From assembly GCA_022565335.1 (NCBI GenBank), contig JAIUMY010000007.1, positions 1 to 59,343 of the forward strand: a stretch of 59,343 nucleotides of DNA. Direction: 5' to 3'. The notes below the pieces were generated by a model, which did no database searches, was not told the origin of the DNA, and was given only the letters and a program-made list of their open reading frames with translations. This stretch comes from Opitutales bacterium (GTDB taxonomy: Bacteria; Verrucomicrobiota; Verrucomicrobiia; Opitutales; T3Sed10-336). Position numbers and translations under genes: made by a program. Of the stretch, positions 16,562-24,555 are shown piece after piece. The stretch's first letter is position 1. Each line of letters begins with the position of its first letter.

Positions 16562-16595
16562 AGCCGCCGGACCAAACCCTCCGGCGGCTTTTTGT
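16562..16595 (+). terminator. Intrinsic terminator after the TonB receptor
   Basis: Stem GCCGCCGGA / TCCGGCGGC with an 8-base loop, followed by TTTTTG. It lies 27 bases downstream of the receptor stop and ends the riboswitch-controlled transcript. Confidence 0.9.
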
Positions 16596-16721
16596 TTGGG
16601 GAGGAGATTCATCGCTTACTGACCCCTTGACCTCTACAAAAAAACCAAATTCATTGACAAGGAAAAATGTGTTATATACATTATTAATCTTCATAAATTT
16701 GTTTAATCTCCACGCGTCGTC

Positions 16722-17231
16722 ATGTCCTTTTTCGCCAAAACACTACCCTGTGCCGCCATTCTCCTATCGTTCCTTTGGCCCCTTGTCTCTCTTTCCCTTG
16801 GGGAAATAGAAATTATTCTGGAGATTGACGAATTAGATGAAACCCTTGAGATCGAGTCCGTTGAATGGGGTATGAAGAATCCCTCAACCTATATGAATCC
16901 GGAACCGCCCGAATTTGATGATGTTGGGTTTGCCTCCCTTTTGAGCGAGAGCTCTCCAGAGCTATTTCTGCGCACAGCTTCCGGAAACCATTTCACTCAA
17001 GCCAAACTGAGCTTCTATGAAAAGGGCCAAGCCAATCCCTTTTATGAAATAACATTGGATACGGTAACGATTTCCTCTGCCGGGATCGAAACCACAGAGG
17101 AAGAAGTTCGTCAGGAAATTTCCCTGTACTACCTTAAGATTCGTTGGACTTACTATACCTTCGACAGCGAAGGAGAGGTTGATGAGGTTTTTGAAGAAGG
17201 TTGGGATAGGGCGAGCCAATCTCAATGGTGA
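16722..17231 (+). CDS. Secreted Hcp-fold protein 1
   Basis: A 169-residue protein with a clear signal peptide (FFAKTLPCAAILLSFLWPLVSLSLG). The mature part follows the layout of the Hcp/T6SS-tube family: ESVEWGM near residue 46, SSPELFLRTASGNHFTQAKLS, then NPFYEITLDTVTIS and EISLYYLKIRWTYYTF. Canonical Hcp is a cytosolic, 160-170-residue ring protein without a signal peptide, so this one would fold outside the cytoplasm. No other type VI gene is nearby. The receptor terminator separates it from upstream, and it is followed 36 bases later by a second Hcp-like gene, so the two form a unit. A-rich promoter-like sequence (ACTGACCCCTTGACC, TTGACAAGG near 16,653) precedes it. Function is unknown. 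Confidence 0.7.
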   Translation: MSFFAKTLPCAAILLSFLWPLVSLSLGEIEIILEIDELDETLEIESVEWGMKNPSTYMNPEPPEFDDVGFASLLSESSPELFLRTASGNHFTQAKLSFYEKGQANPFYEITLDTVTISSAGIETTEEEVRQEISLYYLKIRWTYYTFDSEGEVDEVFEEGWDRASQSQW

Positions 17232-17267
17232 GTCTTCCGATAAACGTCAACCCACAAGGACATCTTT

Positions 17268-18071
17268 ATGGGCCCTATTGGTAGAACAGTGTTTTCCCTT
17301 ACCGGTCTTTTGCTTCTGTTGATACCCTGCCAAGCCGAAGATAAGGAAATTTACTTCTACAGCGAAGCCCTGCCAGGCAATGTGACGATCAACCAACAAG
17401 GGGGTTGGAACCAGGCAATTTTACTAGGGCAACAACTCGCCGAGGGAGACGCCTTGGAGGATCAGGGAATTATCATTCTCAAAGAAATCAATAAAGCCAG
17501 TCCGGAACTGGCCCTGCGGGCTTCCTCCGGCTCCCCTTTGCCTGAATTGAATATTATCGTTTTCGATCCGCAAAACCCTTCCGCTCCCTTTTTTCAAATA
17601 ACGCTCTCCGAGGTTTTGGTACATAAGACAAACCTACAACCCAAGGACCAGAATCACTATTTGGAAAAGGTGGCTTTCCGTTTTCGGACGGCAACCTGGC
17701 GATACACCAATTTCCTAATGAGAGGTGATGAGGAGGGCCTTGAATACTTCGCCCTATGGGATTACCCCAAGGAAGCTGGCAAATTGTCGTCCCCCGGGGA
17801 AGGGTATATTCCCGAAGGAGCCTACAAACTTTTCCGCGAAGGGCTGCAAGTGGAAAAAATCACTGAACCGACCGAGGCCCTACAACTCACCTGGCCGGCA
17901 CAAGAAGATGGCATCTACGACATTTACGCCTCCCCCGACCTTCAGGATGATTTCGACACCCATGTCAAAGCCGTACAAGCCGTCGAAGATGGTTTGGTGA
18001 ATGCTATTGTGGAAATCTCCCCGGAACACGACCGCATGTTCTTCATCGTCCGCTTGCGACTCGAAGAGTAA
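17268..18071 (+). CDS. Secreted Hcp-fold protein 2 with C-terminal extension
   Basis: A 267-residue protein with signal peptide TVFSLTGLLLLLIPCQA. Residues about 65-150 parallel the first Hcp-like protein: INKASPELALRASSGSPLPE, then APFFQITLSEVLVHKTNL and LEKVAFRFRTATWRYTNF. An extra C-terminal domain of about 65 residues contains LQLTWPAQEDGIYDIYASPD and ends in FFIVRL. That is the beta-sandwich module usually seen at the ends of large Verrucomicrobiota surface proteins. The second copy thus joins an Hcp-like fold to a surface-protein module. The two genes share one orientation with a 36-base gap. Confidence 0.65.
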   Translation: MGPIGRTVFSLTGLLLLLIPCQAEDKEIYFYSEALPGNVTINQQGGWNQAILLGQQLAEGDALEDQGIIILKEINKASPELALRASSGSPLPELNIIVFDPQNPSAPFFQITLSEVLVHKTNLQPKDQNHYLEKVAFRFRTATWRYTNFLMRGDEEGLEYFALWDYPKEAGKLSSPGEGYIPEGAYKLFREGLQVEKITEPTEALQLTWPAQEDGIYDIYASPDLQDDFDTHVKAVQAVEDGLVNAIVEISPEHDRMFFIVRLRLEE

Positions 18072-18092
18072 GGCGGAATCTCAGAAAAACCG

Positions 18093-18551
18093 CCGCTGAG
18101 CGGTGGCCTTCGCCCTCCCGATGGGGTGCCTGTGGTTCCTGGAAGGGCGAGGGTCTCTCCGAGTTCGAGTGGTTGAAAAGGCGTGCGGGTTCTTGGCGGA
18201 CGGCCATCCACCCGGCGGGTGCCTTGGGGAACGATTGATCGGTTACCGCGCGAAAGCTCAGCGGGACCTTCGCCCTCCCGGCGGGGTGCGTGCGTTCCCT
18301 GGGAGGGCGAGGGTCTCTCCGAGCTCGAGTGGTCGGGTTGGGGTGCGGGTTCTCCGCGGACGTTCATCCACCAGTCGGCTGCCGTCTGGGAACGATTGGC
18401 TGGTCACCGCGCGAAAGCTCAGCGGGACCTTCGCCCTCCCGGCGGGTGCGTCCTTGGGAGGGCGAGGGTCTCTCCGAGCTCGAGTGGTCGGGTTGGGGTG
18501 CGGGTTCTTGGCGGACGTTCATCCACCAGTCGGGTGCCTTTGGGAACGATT
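18093..18551. repeat. Dispersed repeat array, inverted copy 2 (three units)
   Basis: Three units of about 150 bases, each with GGCGAGGGTCTCTCCGAG, a GGTGCGGGTTCTTGGCGGAC core and GCGAAAGCTCAGCGGGACCT. They are reverse-complement copies of the units at 153-455. The array occupies the gap between the Hcp-like pair and the nucleoside transporter. The transporter frame stays open for 100 codons into the array, which I read as fortuitous. Confidence 0.88.
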
Positions 18552-18589
18552 CTCTTGCCTCAAAGGCAATTTTATCCCATTTCGTCGGT

Positions 18590-19888
18590 ATGCATTGGAG
18601 TCAATTGATCAGCTTACTGGGACTCTTCGGATTCGTCGCCTTCGCCTGGGTTTGTGGGGGGCGGGGCAAACCTTCGTGGCGAATCCTGGCCTGGGGTCTG
18701 GGATTGCAACTGGCCGCCGGTCTGGTGGTTTTCCAATTGCCCCAGGGACGCAGCTTTCTGGTCGGGGCCAACCGGTTGGTCGATGCCCTCCTGGGGTATT
18801 CGATGGAAGGGGCAAAAATGGTCTTCGGCCCCCTCGGCATTCCGCCGGGTAACGAGGAATCGATGGGCTTTTTCTTTGCCTTTCAGGCCCTTCCCGCAGT
18901 GATCTTTTTTTCCTCCCTGGTGGGGCTCCTGTACTACTGGGGCATCATGGGGCGCCTGGTGAGCTTGCTGTCCCGCCTTTTCACCAAACTGATGAAAATC
19001 AGCGGGGCCGAGGGGCTGACCCTTTCCAGTAACATTTTCATCGGCATCGAATCGGCTCTGGCCATACGACCTTACCTGCGCAAGATGACGTCCTCGGAGC
19101 TCTGCCTGGTACTGACCGCGGGCATGGCCACCATTGCCTCGACCGTCCTCGGGCTCTATGTGCTGATGTTACAGGAGGTCTTTCCCGGAATTGCCGGTCA
19201 TTTGGTCTCGGCTTCCTTAATCAGCGCCCCAGCCGCTCTGGTTGCGGCCAAGCTGATTTTTCCGGAAACCGGGCAACCGGAAACCTTGGGCATGACCGTG
19301 GCCCCGTATCAGGAAAAGCGCCACAATTGGATTGAAGCCATAACCACTTCGGCCATGGATGGCTGGAAACTCGCCGTCGGCATTGCCGTCACCCTGATCG
19401 CCTTTCTCAGTCTGCTGGCTCTACTCAATGGCGGCCTAGGCTGGTTGGGTTCCCTCTTTGGCGCTCCCCAACTCACCCTCCAAGCCCTTCTCGCGTATCT
19501 GTTTTATCCGGCAACCTGGTTGATGGGAACCCATGCCGCCGATGTCGGTAAGGTCTCCGAATTACTGGCCCTGCGTTTGTTGGCCACGGAAATCCCCGCC
19601 TACGAACAATTGGCCACCCTATTGGCCGACGAGGCTTTTGCCGACCCCCGTTCCGGGGTTATTGCCGCGTATGCTCTCTGCGGGTTCGCCCACTTCGCCT
19701 CGATGGGCATTTTCATCGGCGGCATTTCCGCACTGGAACCCTCCCGCACCCGTGATCTGGGAGCGCTCGGGTTACGCGCCCTTTTGGCCGCCACCCTGGC
19801 CTGTCTGATGACCGGAGCCATTGCCGGACTACTGGCTACCGAAGATCAGGCCCTTCTGATGTTTACCCCCACCGAAAACGGTCCTTAA
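18590..19888 (+). CDS. nupC: Concentrative nucleoside transporter (NupC family)
   Basis: A 432-residue inner-membrane nucleoside:cation symporter of the CNT type. The start ATG at 18590 (MHWSQLISLLGLFG) gives the usual length. Family motifs include LPAVIFFSSLVGLLYYWGIM, SGAEGLTLSSNIFIGIESAL (substrate/Na-site helix hairpin), LTAGMATIASTVLGLY, and YPATWLMGTHAADV with YALCGFAHFASMGIFIGG in the second transport repeat. Uptake of nucleosides (cation could be H+ or Na+) is expected. The preceding repeat array probably contains no promoter; none is clear. Confidence 0.95.
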   Translation: MHWSQLISLLGLFGFVAFAWVCGGRGKPSWRILAWGLGLQLAAGLVVFQLPQGRSFLVGANRLVDALLGYSMEGAKMVFGPLGIPPGNEESMGFFFAFQALPAVIFFSSLVGLLYYWGIMGRLVSLLSRLFTKLMKISGAEGLTLSSNIFIGIESALAIRPYLRKMTSSELCLVLTAGMATIASTVLGLYVLMLQEVFPGIAGHLVSASLISAPAALVAAKLIFPETGQPETLGMTVAPYQEKRHNWIEAITTSAMDGWKLAVGIAVTLIAFLSLLALLNGGLGWLGSLFGAPQLTLQALLAYLFYPATWLMGTHAADVGKVSELLALRLLATEIPAYEQLATLLADEAFADPRSGVIAAYALCGFAHFASMGIFIGGISALEPSRTRDLGALGLRALLAATLACLMTGAIAGLLATEDQALLMFTPTENGP

Positions 19889-19940
19889 GGCCTGACCCTG
19901 AGGAATTTCTTTCTTTCATAGAAAGACCCGGTATTCTGTG

Positions 19941-19960
19941 TTAGAATTTATTCTTAAGAA
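19941..19960. promoter_or_regulatory. Palindrome upstream of the oxidoreductase gene
   Basis: TTAGAATTTATTCTTAAGAA contains two overlapping dyads: GAATTTATTC (with imperfect flanks) and the perfect TTCTTAAGAA at 19,951-19,960. It ends 42 bases before the start of the flavin oxidoreductase gene, so it could be an operator. Confidence 0.3.
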
Positions 19961-20002
19961 ACATCGCAATCATGCGGTTTGTCCCGAAAACCACCAAAGA
20001 CC

Positions 20003-20668
20003 ATGCAAAAAATAAAAATCCAAACGATCGAAGACCTAAACCACAATGTCCGGCGCATTGTCACCGACAAACCGGGAGGCTACGACTTCCAGCCGGGCCA
20101 GGCAACGGAGGTTGCGATCAACAAGGAAGGCATGGAAGAGGAAAAAAGACCATTCACCTTTACCTCCCTCCCCGGCGACAACCATTTGGAATTTACCATA
20201 AAAATCTATCCTTCCCACGAGGGAGTCACCGATGCCATCGATGATCTGAAGGAAGGCGATGAATTGCTCATCGACGAACCCTGGGGGGCCATCACTTTTA
20301 AGGGGAAAGGTACCTTTATCGCTGGCGGAGCCGGACTGACCCCGATGCTCGCCATATTGCGGGACCAGGCGCGCCAACAAAACGACGCCGTTCGGTTACT
20401 GATCTTTTCCAATCAAAAGGAGAAGGATCTCTTCCTAAAAGAAGAACTGGAGGAGATTACCAACCACAACCTTCTCCTAACGTTTACCAAGGAACTGGTG
20501 GAAGGCGCGGAAAATGATCGTGTCGACAAGGAGTTTCTGGAAGAGCATATCGATTCCTTCGATCAATTTTTCTACGTCTGCGGTCCTCCCAAAATGGTTG
20601 AATCCATAACCAACAACCTGCAAGAGCTGGGAGCCAACCCTGACAAAATCGTCTCCGAAGAATCCTAA
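20003..20668 (+). CDS. FAD-dependent ferredoxin/flavodoxin reductase-like oxidoreductase
   Basis: A 221-residue protein of the ferredoxin-NADP reductase superfamily: FAD-binding barrel (RPFTFTSLP, the R-x-[YF]-[ST] flavin motif, near residue 47) followed by a nucleotide-binding Rossmann domain with GGAGLTPMLAILR and the C-terminal VCGPPKMVESI. There is no [2Fe-2S] domain, so an external carrier is needed. I use the ATG at 20003 (MQKIKIQT); longer alternatives start with TTG. A 73-residue protein gene starts 5 bases after it. Partner and exact reaction are unknown. Confidence 0.87.
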   Translation: MQKIKIQTIEDLNHNVRRIVTDKPGGYDFQPGQATEVAINKEGMEEEKRPFTFTSLPGDNHLEFTIKIYPSHEGVTDAIDDLKEGDELLIDEPWGAITFKGKGTFIAGGAGLTPMLAILRDQARQQNDAVRLLIFSNQKEKDLFLKEELEEITNHNLLLTFTKELVEGAENDRVDKEFLEEHIDSFDQFFYVCGPPKMVESITNNLQELGANPDKIVSEES

Positions 20669-20673
20669 AGCCC

Positions 20674-20895
20674 ATGCAAAAAACCATCATAGATCTCCCC
20701 CACCTGAAGAAACGCATCGACCTGCTCCCCAGCCAATGGAAAGCCTTGGAACAATGGATGAATGAAGAGAACGTGGCTTTTCGCCGTTTATCTCCGGAAG
20801 AAGCATCCCTGCCCACCGATGACCAGACCACCATTGTGTATCAGATAACCGACGACAGTGAAAAGGTGCTGGGCTTCCTGGAAAAATCAGAATGA
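20674..20895 (+). CDS. Small conserved-looking hypothetical protein
   Basis: A 73-residue, acidic, soluble protein (MQKTIIDLPHLKKRIDLLP) with no signal peptide or membrane segment. It starts 5 bases after the oxidoreductase stop, which implies one transcript and perhaps a functional link. I do not recognise the family. Coding potential is inferred from position and a plausible composition. Confidence 0.6.
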   Translation: MQKTIIDLPHLKKRIDLLPSQWKALEQWMNEENVAFRRLSPEEASLPTDDQTTIVYQITDDSEKVLGFLEKSE

Positions 20896-20942
20896 CTTCC
20901 TGCACCAGGGAGCGGTAGCCACCCTCCCTATTCCCATCTCCG

Positions 20943-21587
20943 ATGAAGGCAGATCAAAAGGACATGCTGGAGACGCAACTCCAGGGGAGAGGCATCAACG
21001 ACCCTGCGGTTCTTCGGGCCATGCAGTCGGTGGACAGGTCTCACTTTGTTCCGGAAGACCTGCGCCCCTACGCCTACGCCGACCGGCCCCTTCCTATCGG
21101 CCATGGCCAAACCATCAGCCAGCCCTACATCGTGGCCCTCATGGCCCAATCCCTGCAACTCAAACCAGGAGACACCATATTGGAAGGAGGAACCGGCTGC
21201 GGCTACAACGCTGCGGTCCTTTCGAAAATCGCCAGCAAGGTTTACTCGGTGGAAATCGTTCCGGAATTAGCCGAAACCGCCCGACAGAATCTAGCCTCAG
21301 CGGAAATAACCAATGTCGAGGTCCGAACCGGTGATGCCTATCAGGGATGGCCGGAAAAAGCTCCCTTTGATGCCATCGTCCTCACCGCCGCCCCCCGGTC
21401 TCTCCCTCCGCGCCTTCCCGGACAACTCAAACCAGGCGGATGCCTGCTGGCCCCCCTGGGCAACCAAACCCAGGAACTGACCCTGTTTCGCAAAAAGGAA
21501 GACGGGCAGTTGTCCCAGGAAACCCTCCTCCCCGTCCGCTTTGTCCCCATGACCGGGGAAGGTTCTGAGAAGGACCCCGGAAAGTAA
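20943..21587 (+). CDS. pcm: Protein-L-isoaspartate O-methyltransferase
   Basis: A 214-residue SAM-dependent methyltransferase that repairs isoaspartyl residues in aged proteins. Conserved blocks: VDRSHFVPEDLRPYAYADRP, GQTISQPYIVALM, the SAM motif ILEGGTGCGYNAAVL (usual form LEIGTGSGYQAAV), VEIVPELAETARQNL, and APFDAIVLTAAPRSLPP. The C-terminus has LPVRFVPMTG, as in known Pcm. It follows the oxidoreductase pair by 47 bases and is probably in the same transcript. Confidence 0.95.
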   Translation: MKADQKDMLETQLQGRGINDPAVLRAMQSVDRSHFVPEDLRPYAYADRPLPIGHGQTISQPYIVALMAQSLQLKPGDTILEGGTGCGYNAAVLSKIASKVYSVEIVPELAETARQNLASAEITNVEVRTGDAYQGWPEKAPFDAIVLTAAPRSLPPRLPGQLKPGGCLLAPLGNQTQELTLFRKKEDGQLSQETLLPVRFVPMTGEGSEKDPGK

Positions 21588-21642
21588 GTCTCCTCGCACC
21601 GGGAAATACGGCCGCATTTCCGCCAGCCTCCATCCATCCCCC

Positions 21643-23910
21643 TCACACCGTCTTGCGAAGACGCTCGCAATCGGAGGACCGCCCCAGAAGAAGCAATTGG
21701 TCCCCTTCCTCTAAAACAGTATGGGCACCGGGAGTTGGGCTTTTGATTCCTTTGCGTTCCAAACCAACAACCTGAACACCATAGCGCAAAGGCCATTCCA
21801 AATCAGCCAAGGTGCGCCCCGCCACCTTATGGTTTTCCTCCACCAAGAGATTCTCCAACACCAAATCGCCGATACCAAAATCCCCGCGATTATCCTCCCC
21901 GGTCTGCCCGAGATGGCTCATCGCTTTTTTGCGTTGCTCGGATGTTCCCAATAAAAGGATCTGATCCCCGGGGAATAAATGCGTCGCAGGACCAATGCTT
22001 TCCAAGGTATAGCCTTGCCGCTCCAAACCAACGACAGAGGCCCCGGTTTGCTCCCGTAAGGCGGTTGCATAGAGAGGCTTGCCTACCCAGCGGGACTGAT
22101 CGGTCAAAACAAACTCCTCCACTTCGATATTCCATCCGGCGGGTGTGTGCTGGGCAAACAGATGGTCCGGCTCGTCCTCATCCGGGCGCACACTTTCCTC
22201 CAGGGCATCACGGAATTGACTGTGCCAGTACACCAGACGCCGACGAAAAAACAATCCCCAGACCAGTACCAACAGAAGAAATATGGGGAAAATCCAATGA
22301 GACCCCCATTCGCTGGGCAGCAAATTCCACCACCAAAGAATCAGGCCTAATCCGACGACCACCAACAGTAACGAGCGCAGAAACGGTCGGTAATTGCGAA
22401 ATTCCGGGTAATCCGTTTCGGCAAATTCCATAACCATGAGCAACAAGGCATTAATGTTGCGCCCGATCGAATAGGCCAGGGGAAGAAATACCCCCAACGC
22501 GATCGCGAGAAAAACATATTCCACCCAAACCACTTCCTGTCCAAAATTACGGGCTACGAATTCCATCAACCACAAACTAATCGGACGGGTAAAGACGACC
22601 AGAGCGGAAGTCAGCAAGACCTCCAACAGGATCTGTCCCAACCGCCAACGCACAACTTTCCAGCGGGAACTGTTGTCCGCAATGGCCCGCAACTCTTGCC
22701 AGAACTTTTGATACGCCTGATACGACCTTCCCGGCTCCTCCCGTATCCCCAACCAGAGCCCCACCTGATCACCACGGGTCGCCAATAGGGGTGAAATCAG
22801 ACTGGTTACGATGGCAATCCCCACCGCCACCGCCTGGAACTCCGGCGGCATCAACCCTCCGGCAACCGCCACCCCCGCGATGACAAATGAAAACTCCCCT
22901 ATCGGCGTCAAGCAAAGCGCCGATGACAGAGCCGAACGGGGACGCTCACAAATGATCAACAGGGCCGCAAAGGCAAACACCGCCCGACCCACCACCGCGA
23001 CCAGGGCTCCGAGGACAATCCAATGCCAAACCATCGGGAAAGCCGCCACCTCCACCTGCATCCCGATAGCGACAAAGAAGATCGTCAGAAAAACATTCTT
23101 TAAGGCCGAGAAATTCCGCTCGATCTGCGCCCGTTGGCGGGTCTCTGAAATGACAATACCAAACAGAAAGGACCCCAAGGCCAACGAATACCCAACGTTA
23201 TCCGCCAACAACGCCGCCGCCAATAAAATGCCAACGACCATCACCATGGTCAATTCTCCCGTTCCCCACTTTTGGGTCCACCGCAAAAGCCGCGGCAAAA
23301 CCAAAAAACCGACCACCAACAAAACCAGGGCAAAGCCAATGACCAAGCCCACCGTTCCCAGAATCCCTCCGCTCGTTTCCACCTCCCGACCAAGATAAGA
23401 TCCCAGGACCGCCAACAGAATCACCGCGACGATATCCTCCATCAAGGTAATCCCCAAAGCGACCTGACCAAACCTCTGGTGGGAAAGATGACTTTCCTGG
23501 AGCACTTTGCCTATCACCGCCGAACTACTACACATGAAAATCGCCGCCAGACACAGCCCCACCTCCGGCGACAACCCTGCCATTCCCGCTCCCCAACGGA
23601 AGACCGTAAAGATCATTATCGCGATCAGAAACGTGGCGATCACAATGGGAAAGCCCATCTCCCGAATCCTCCGTAATCGAAATTGTAAACCAATCGAGAA
23701 CATCAGGAAGACCAAGCCCAACAAGGAAATCGCGGTCAGCCGATCCTCATCGGTCACATAGGGAAAGGCAATTTCCGGAGTCCCGATGATCAACCCGGCC
23801 AGCAGATACCCCAGAATCGGCGACAGCCCAAATCGTCGGCAAAGAAAACCGAAAATCGTCGCGGCTACTAAAATAACCGCCAAATCCTGAATCAATAAAA
23901 CCGGGCTCAT
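21643..23910 (-). CDS. CPA2 family cation:proton antiporter with two TrkA-C domains
   Basis: A 755-residue inner-membrane protein. Residues about 1-385 form the 12-13-helix Na+/H+ exchanger domain (GLSPILGYLLAGLIIGTPEI, MFSIGLQFRLRRIREMGFP, SSAVIGKVLQES, ALGITLMEDIVAVILLAVLG). A helix pair region follows, and then two TrkA-C (RCK-C) modules, at about residues 590-655 and 680-745 (for example PGDQILLLGTSEQ and EEGDQLLLLGRSS). The NAD-binding TrkA-N domain found in KefB/KefC is absent, so gating would be by a ligand bound at TrkA-C only. Function in K+ or Na+ efflux is likely. Convergent with pcm. Confidence 0.9.
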   Translation of the reverse strand: MSPVLLIQDLAVILVAATIFGFLCRRFGLSPILGYLLAGLIIGTPEIAFPYVTDEDRLTAISLLGLVFLMFSIGLQFRLRRIREMGFPIVIATFLIAIMIFTVFRWGAGMAGLSPEVGLCLAAIFMCSSSAVIGKVLQESHLSHQRFGQVALGITLMEDIVAVILLAVLGSYLGREVETSGGILGTVGLVIGFALVLLVVGFLVLPRLLRWTQKWGTGELTMVMVVGILLAAALLADNVGYSLALGSFLFGIVISETRQRAQIERNFSALKNVFLTIFFVAIGMQVEVAAFPMVWHWIVLGALVAVVGRAVFAFAALLIICERPRSALSSALCLTPIGEFSFVIAGVAVAGGLMPPEFQAVAVGIAIVTSLISPLLATRGDQVGLWLGIREEPGRSYQAYQKFWQELRAIADNSSRWKVVRWRLGQILLEVLLTSALVVFTRPISLWLMEFVARNFGQEVVWVEYVFLAIALGVFLPLAYSIGRNINALLLMVMEFAETDYPEFRNYRPFLRSLLLVVVGLGLILWWWNLLPSEWGSHWIFPIFLLLVLVWGLFFRRRLVYWHSQFRDALEESVRPDEDEPDHLFAQHTPAGWNIEVEEFVLTDQSRWVGKPLYATALREQTGASVVGLERQGYTLESIGPATHLFPGDQILLLGTSEQRKKAMSHLGQTGEDNRGDFGIGDLVLENLLVEENHKVAGRTLADLEWPLRYGVQVVGLERKGIKSPTPGAHTVLEEGDQLLLLGRSSDCERLRKTV

Positions 23911-24057
23911 CCCCCTTGGATTAAAAGAATCCCCCTCACACGTCCACTCAATCCCACCAAAGCCAAGCTCTTTTTTCTCCGTCGGATTCTTTCCCCGGAA
24001 GGCTTATCGACTGCCAAACACCGCCAGGATGGCCGTGCTACCCCAGTAAGAAACAGA

Positions 24058-24475
24058 GGTTGGAGGTTCCCGCTTAGAGGGATTTCGCTGTGGCTCAACA
24101 GATATAGTCGGAGGGGCTTTACGCCCCGATTGGCTGTTTTTAGTAGCGCTGGCTTCAGCCTGCGAAAAGAGGCTTGCTAAAGCGGCGCACTGCGCAAAAC
24201 ACCCCAACCGCAACCAAAAGCGCACCAAATTCACCACGACCCGTTGGAGTCCCGGATTCATCCGGTCCCCTTCCCCCGCAAGCCTCGCAAAACCGCCTAA
24301 ACTTTTTTGGTTTCCTCCTCATCGAACTGCGGCTAAAGACCGCAGCTACTTTATTTCCCCAGCGGCTAATTTCTTCACCACTCCACTCGTAGCGAAGCGG
24401 AGATCACGCCGTAGCCCGAAGGGCGAAGGCGGACACTCCACCACTCCACCACTCCACTACTCGACTACTCGACTT
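24058..24475. repeat. Composite dispersed repeat, copy 2, with microsatellite end
   Basis: Blocks B (about 24,060-24,168), C (about 24,170-24,325) and A (about 24,327-24,440) appear in the same order and orientation as at 7,020-7,490, here without the extra insert. The tail is a CCACTCCAC / CTACTCGA microsatellite. The flanking sequence 23,911-24,057 and 24,476-24,555 holds no supported gene. Confidence 0.88.
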
Positions 24476-24555
24476 TTCATAAATCCTAATTCCTAATTTA
24501 CCCGCCCCCCATTCCTTGATCGCCATTTCCCCGAATCTACCCTTACCCTTTCTGC

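Noticed and set aside
18290-18589. Upstream extension of the nucleoside transporter by 100 codons
   Set aside because: The extension lies in the repeat array and has no membrane or family features; MHWSQL at 18,590 fits CNT proteins.
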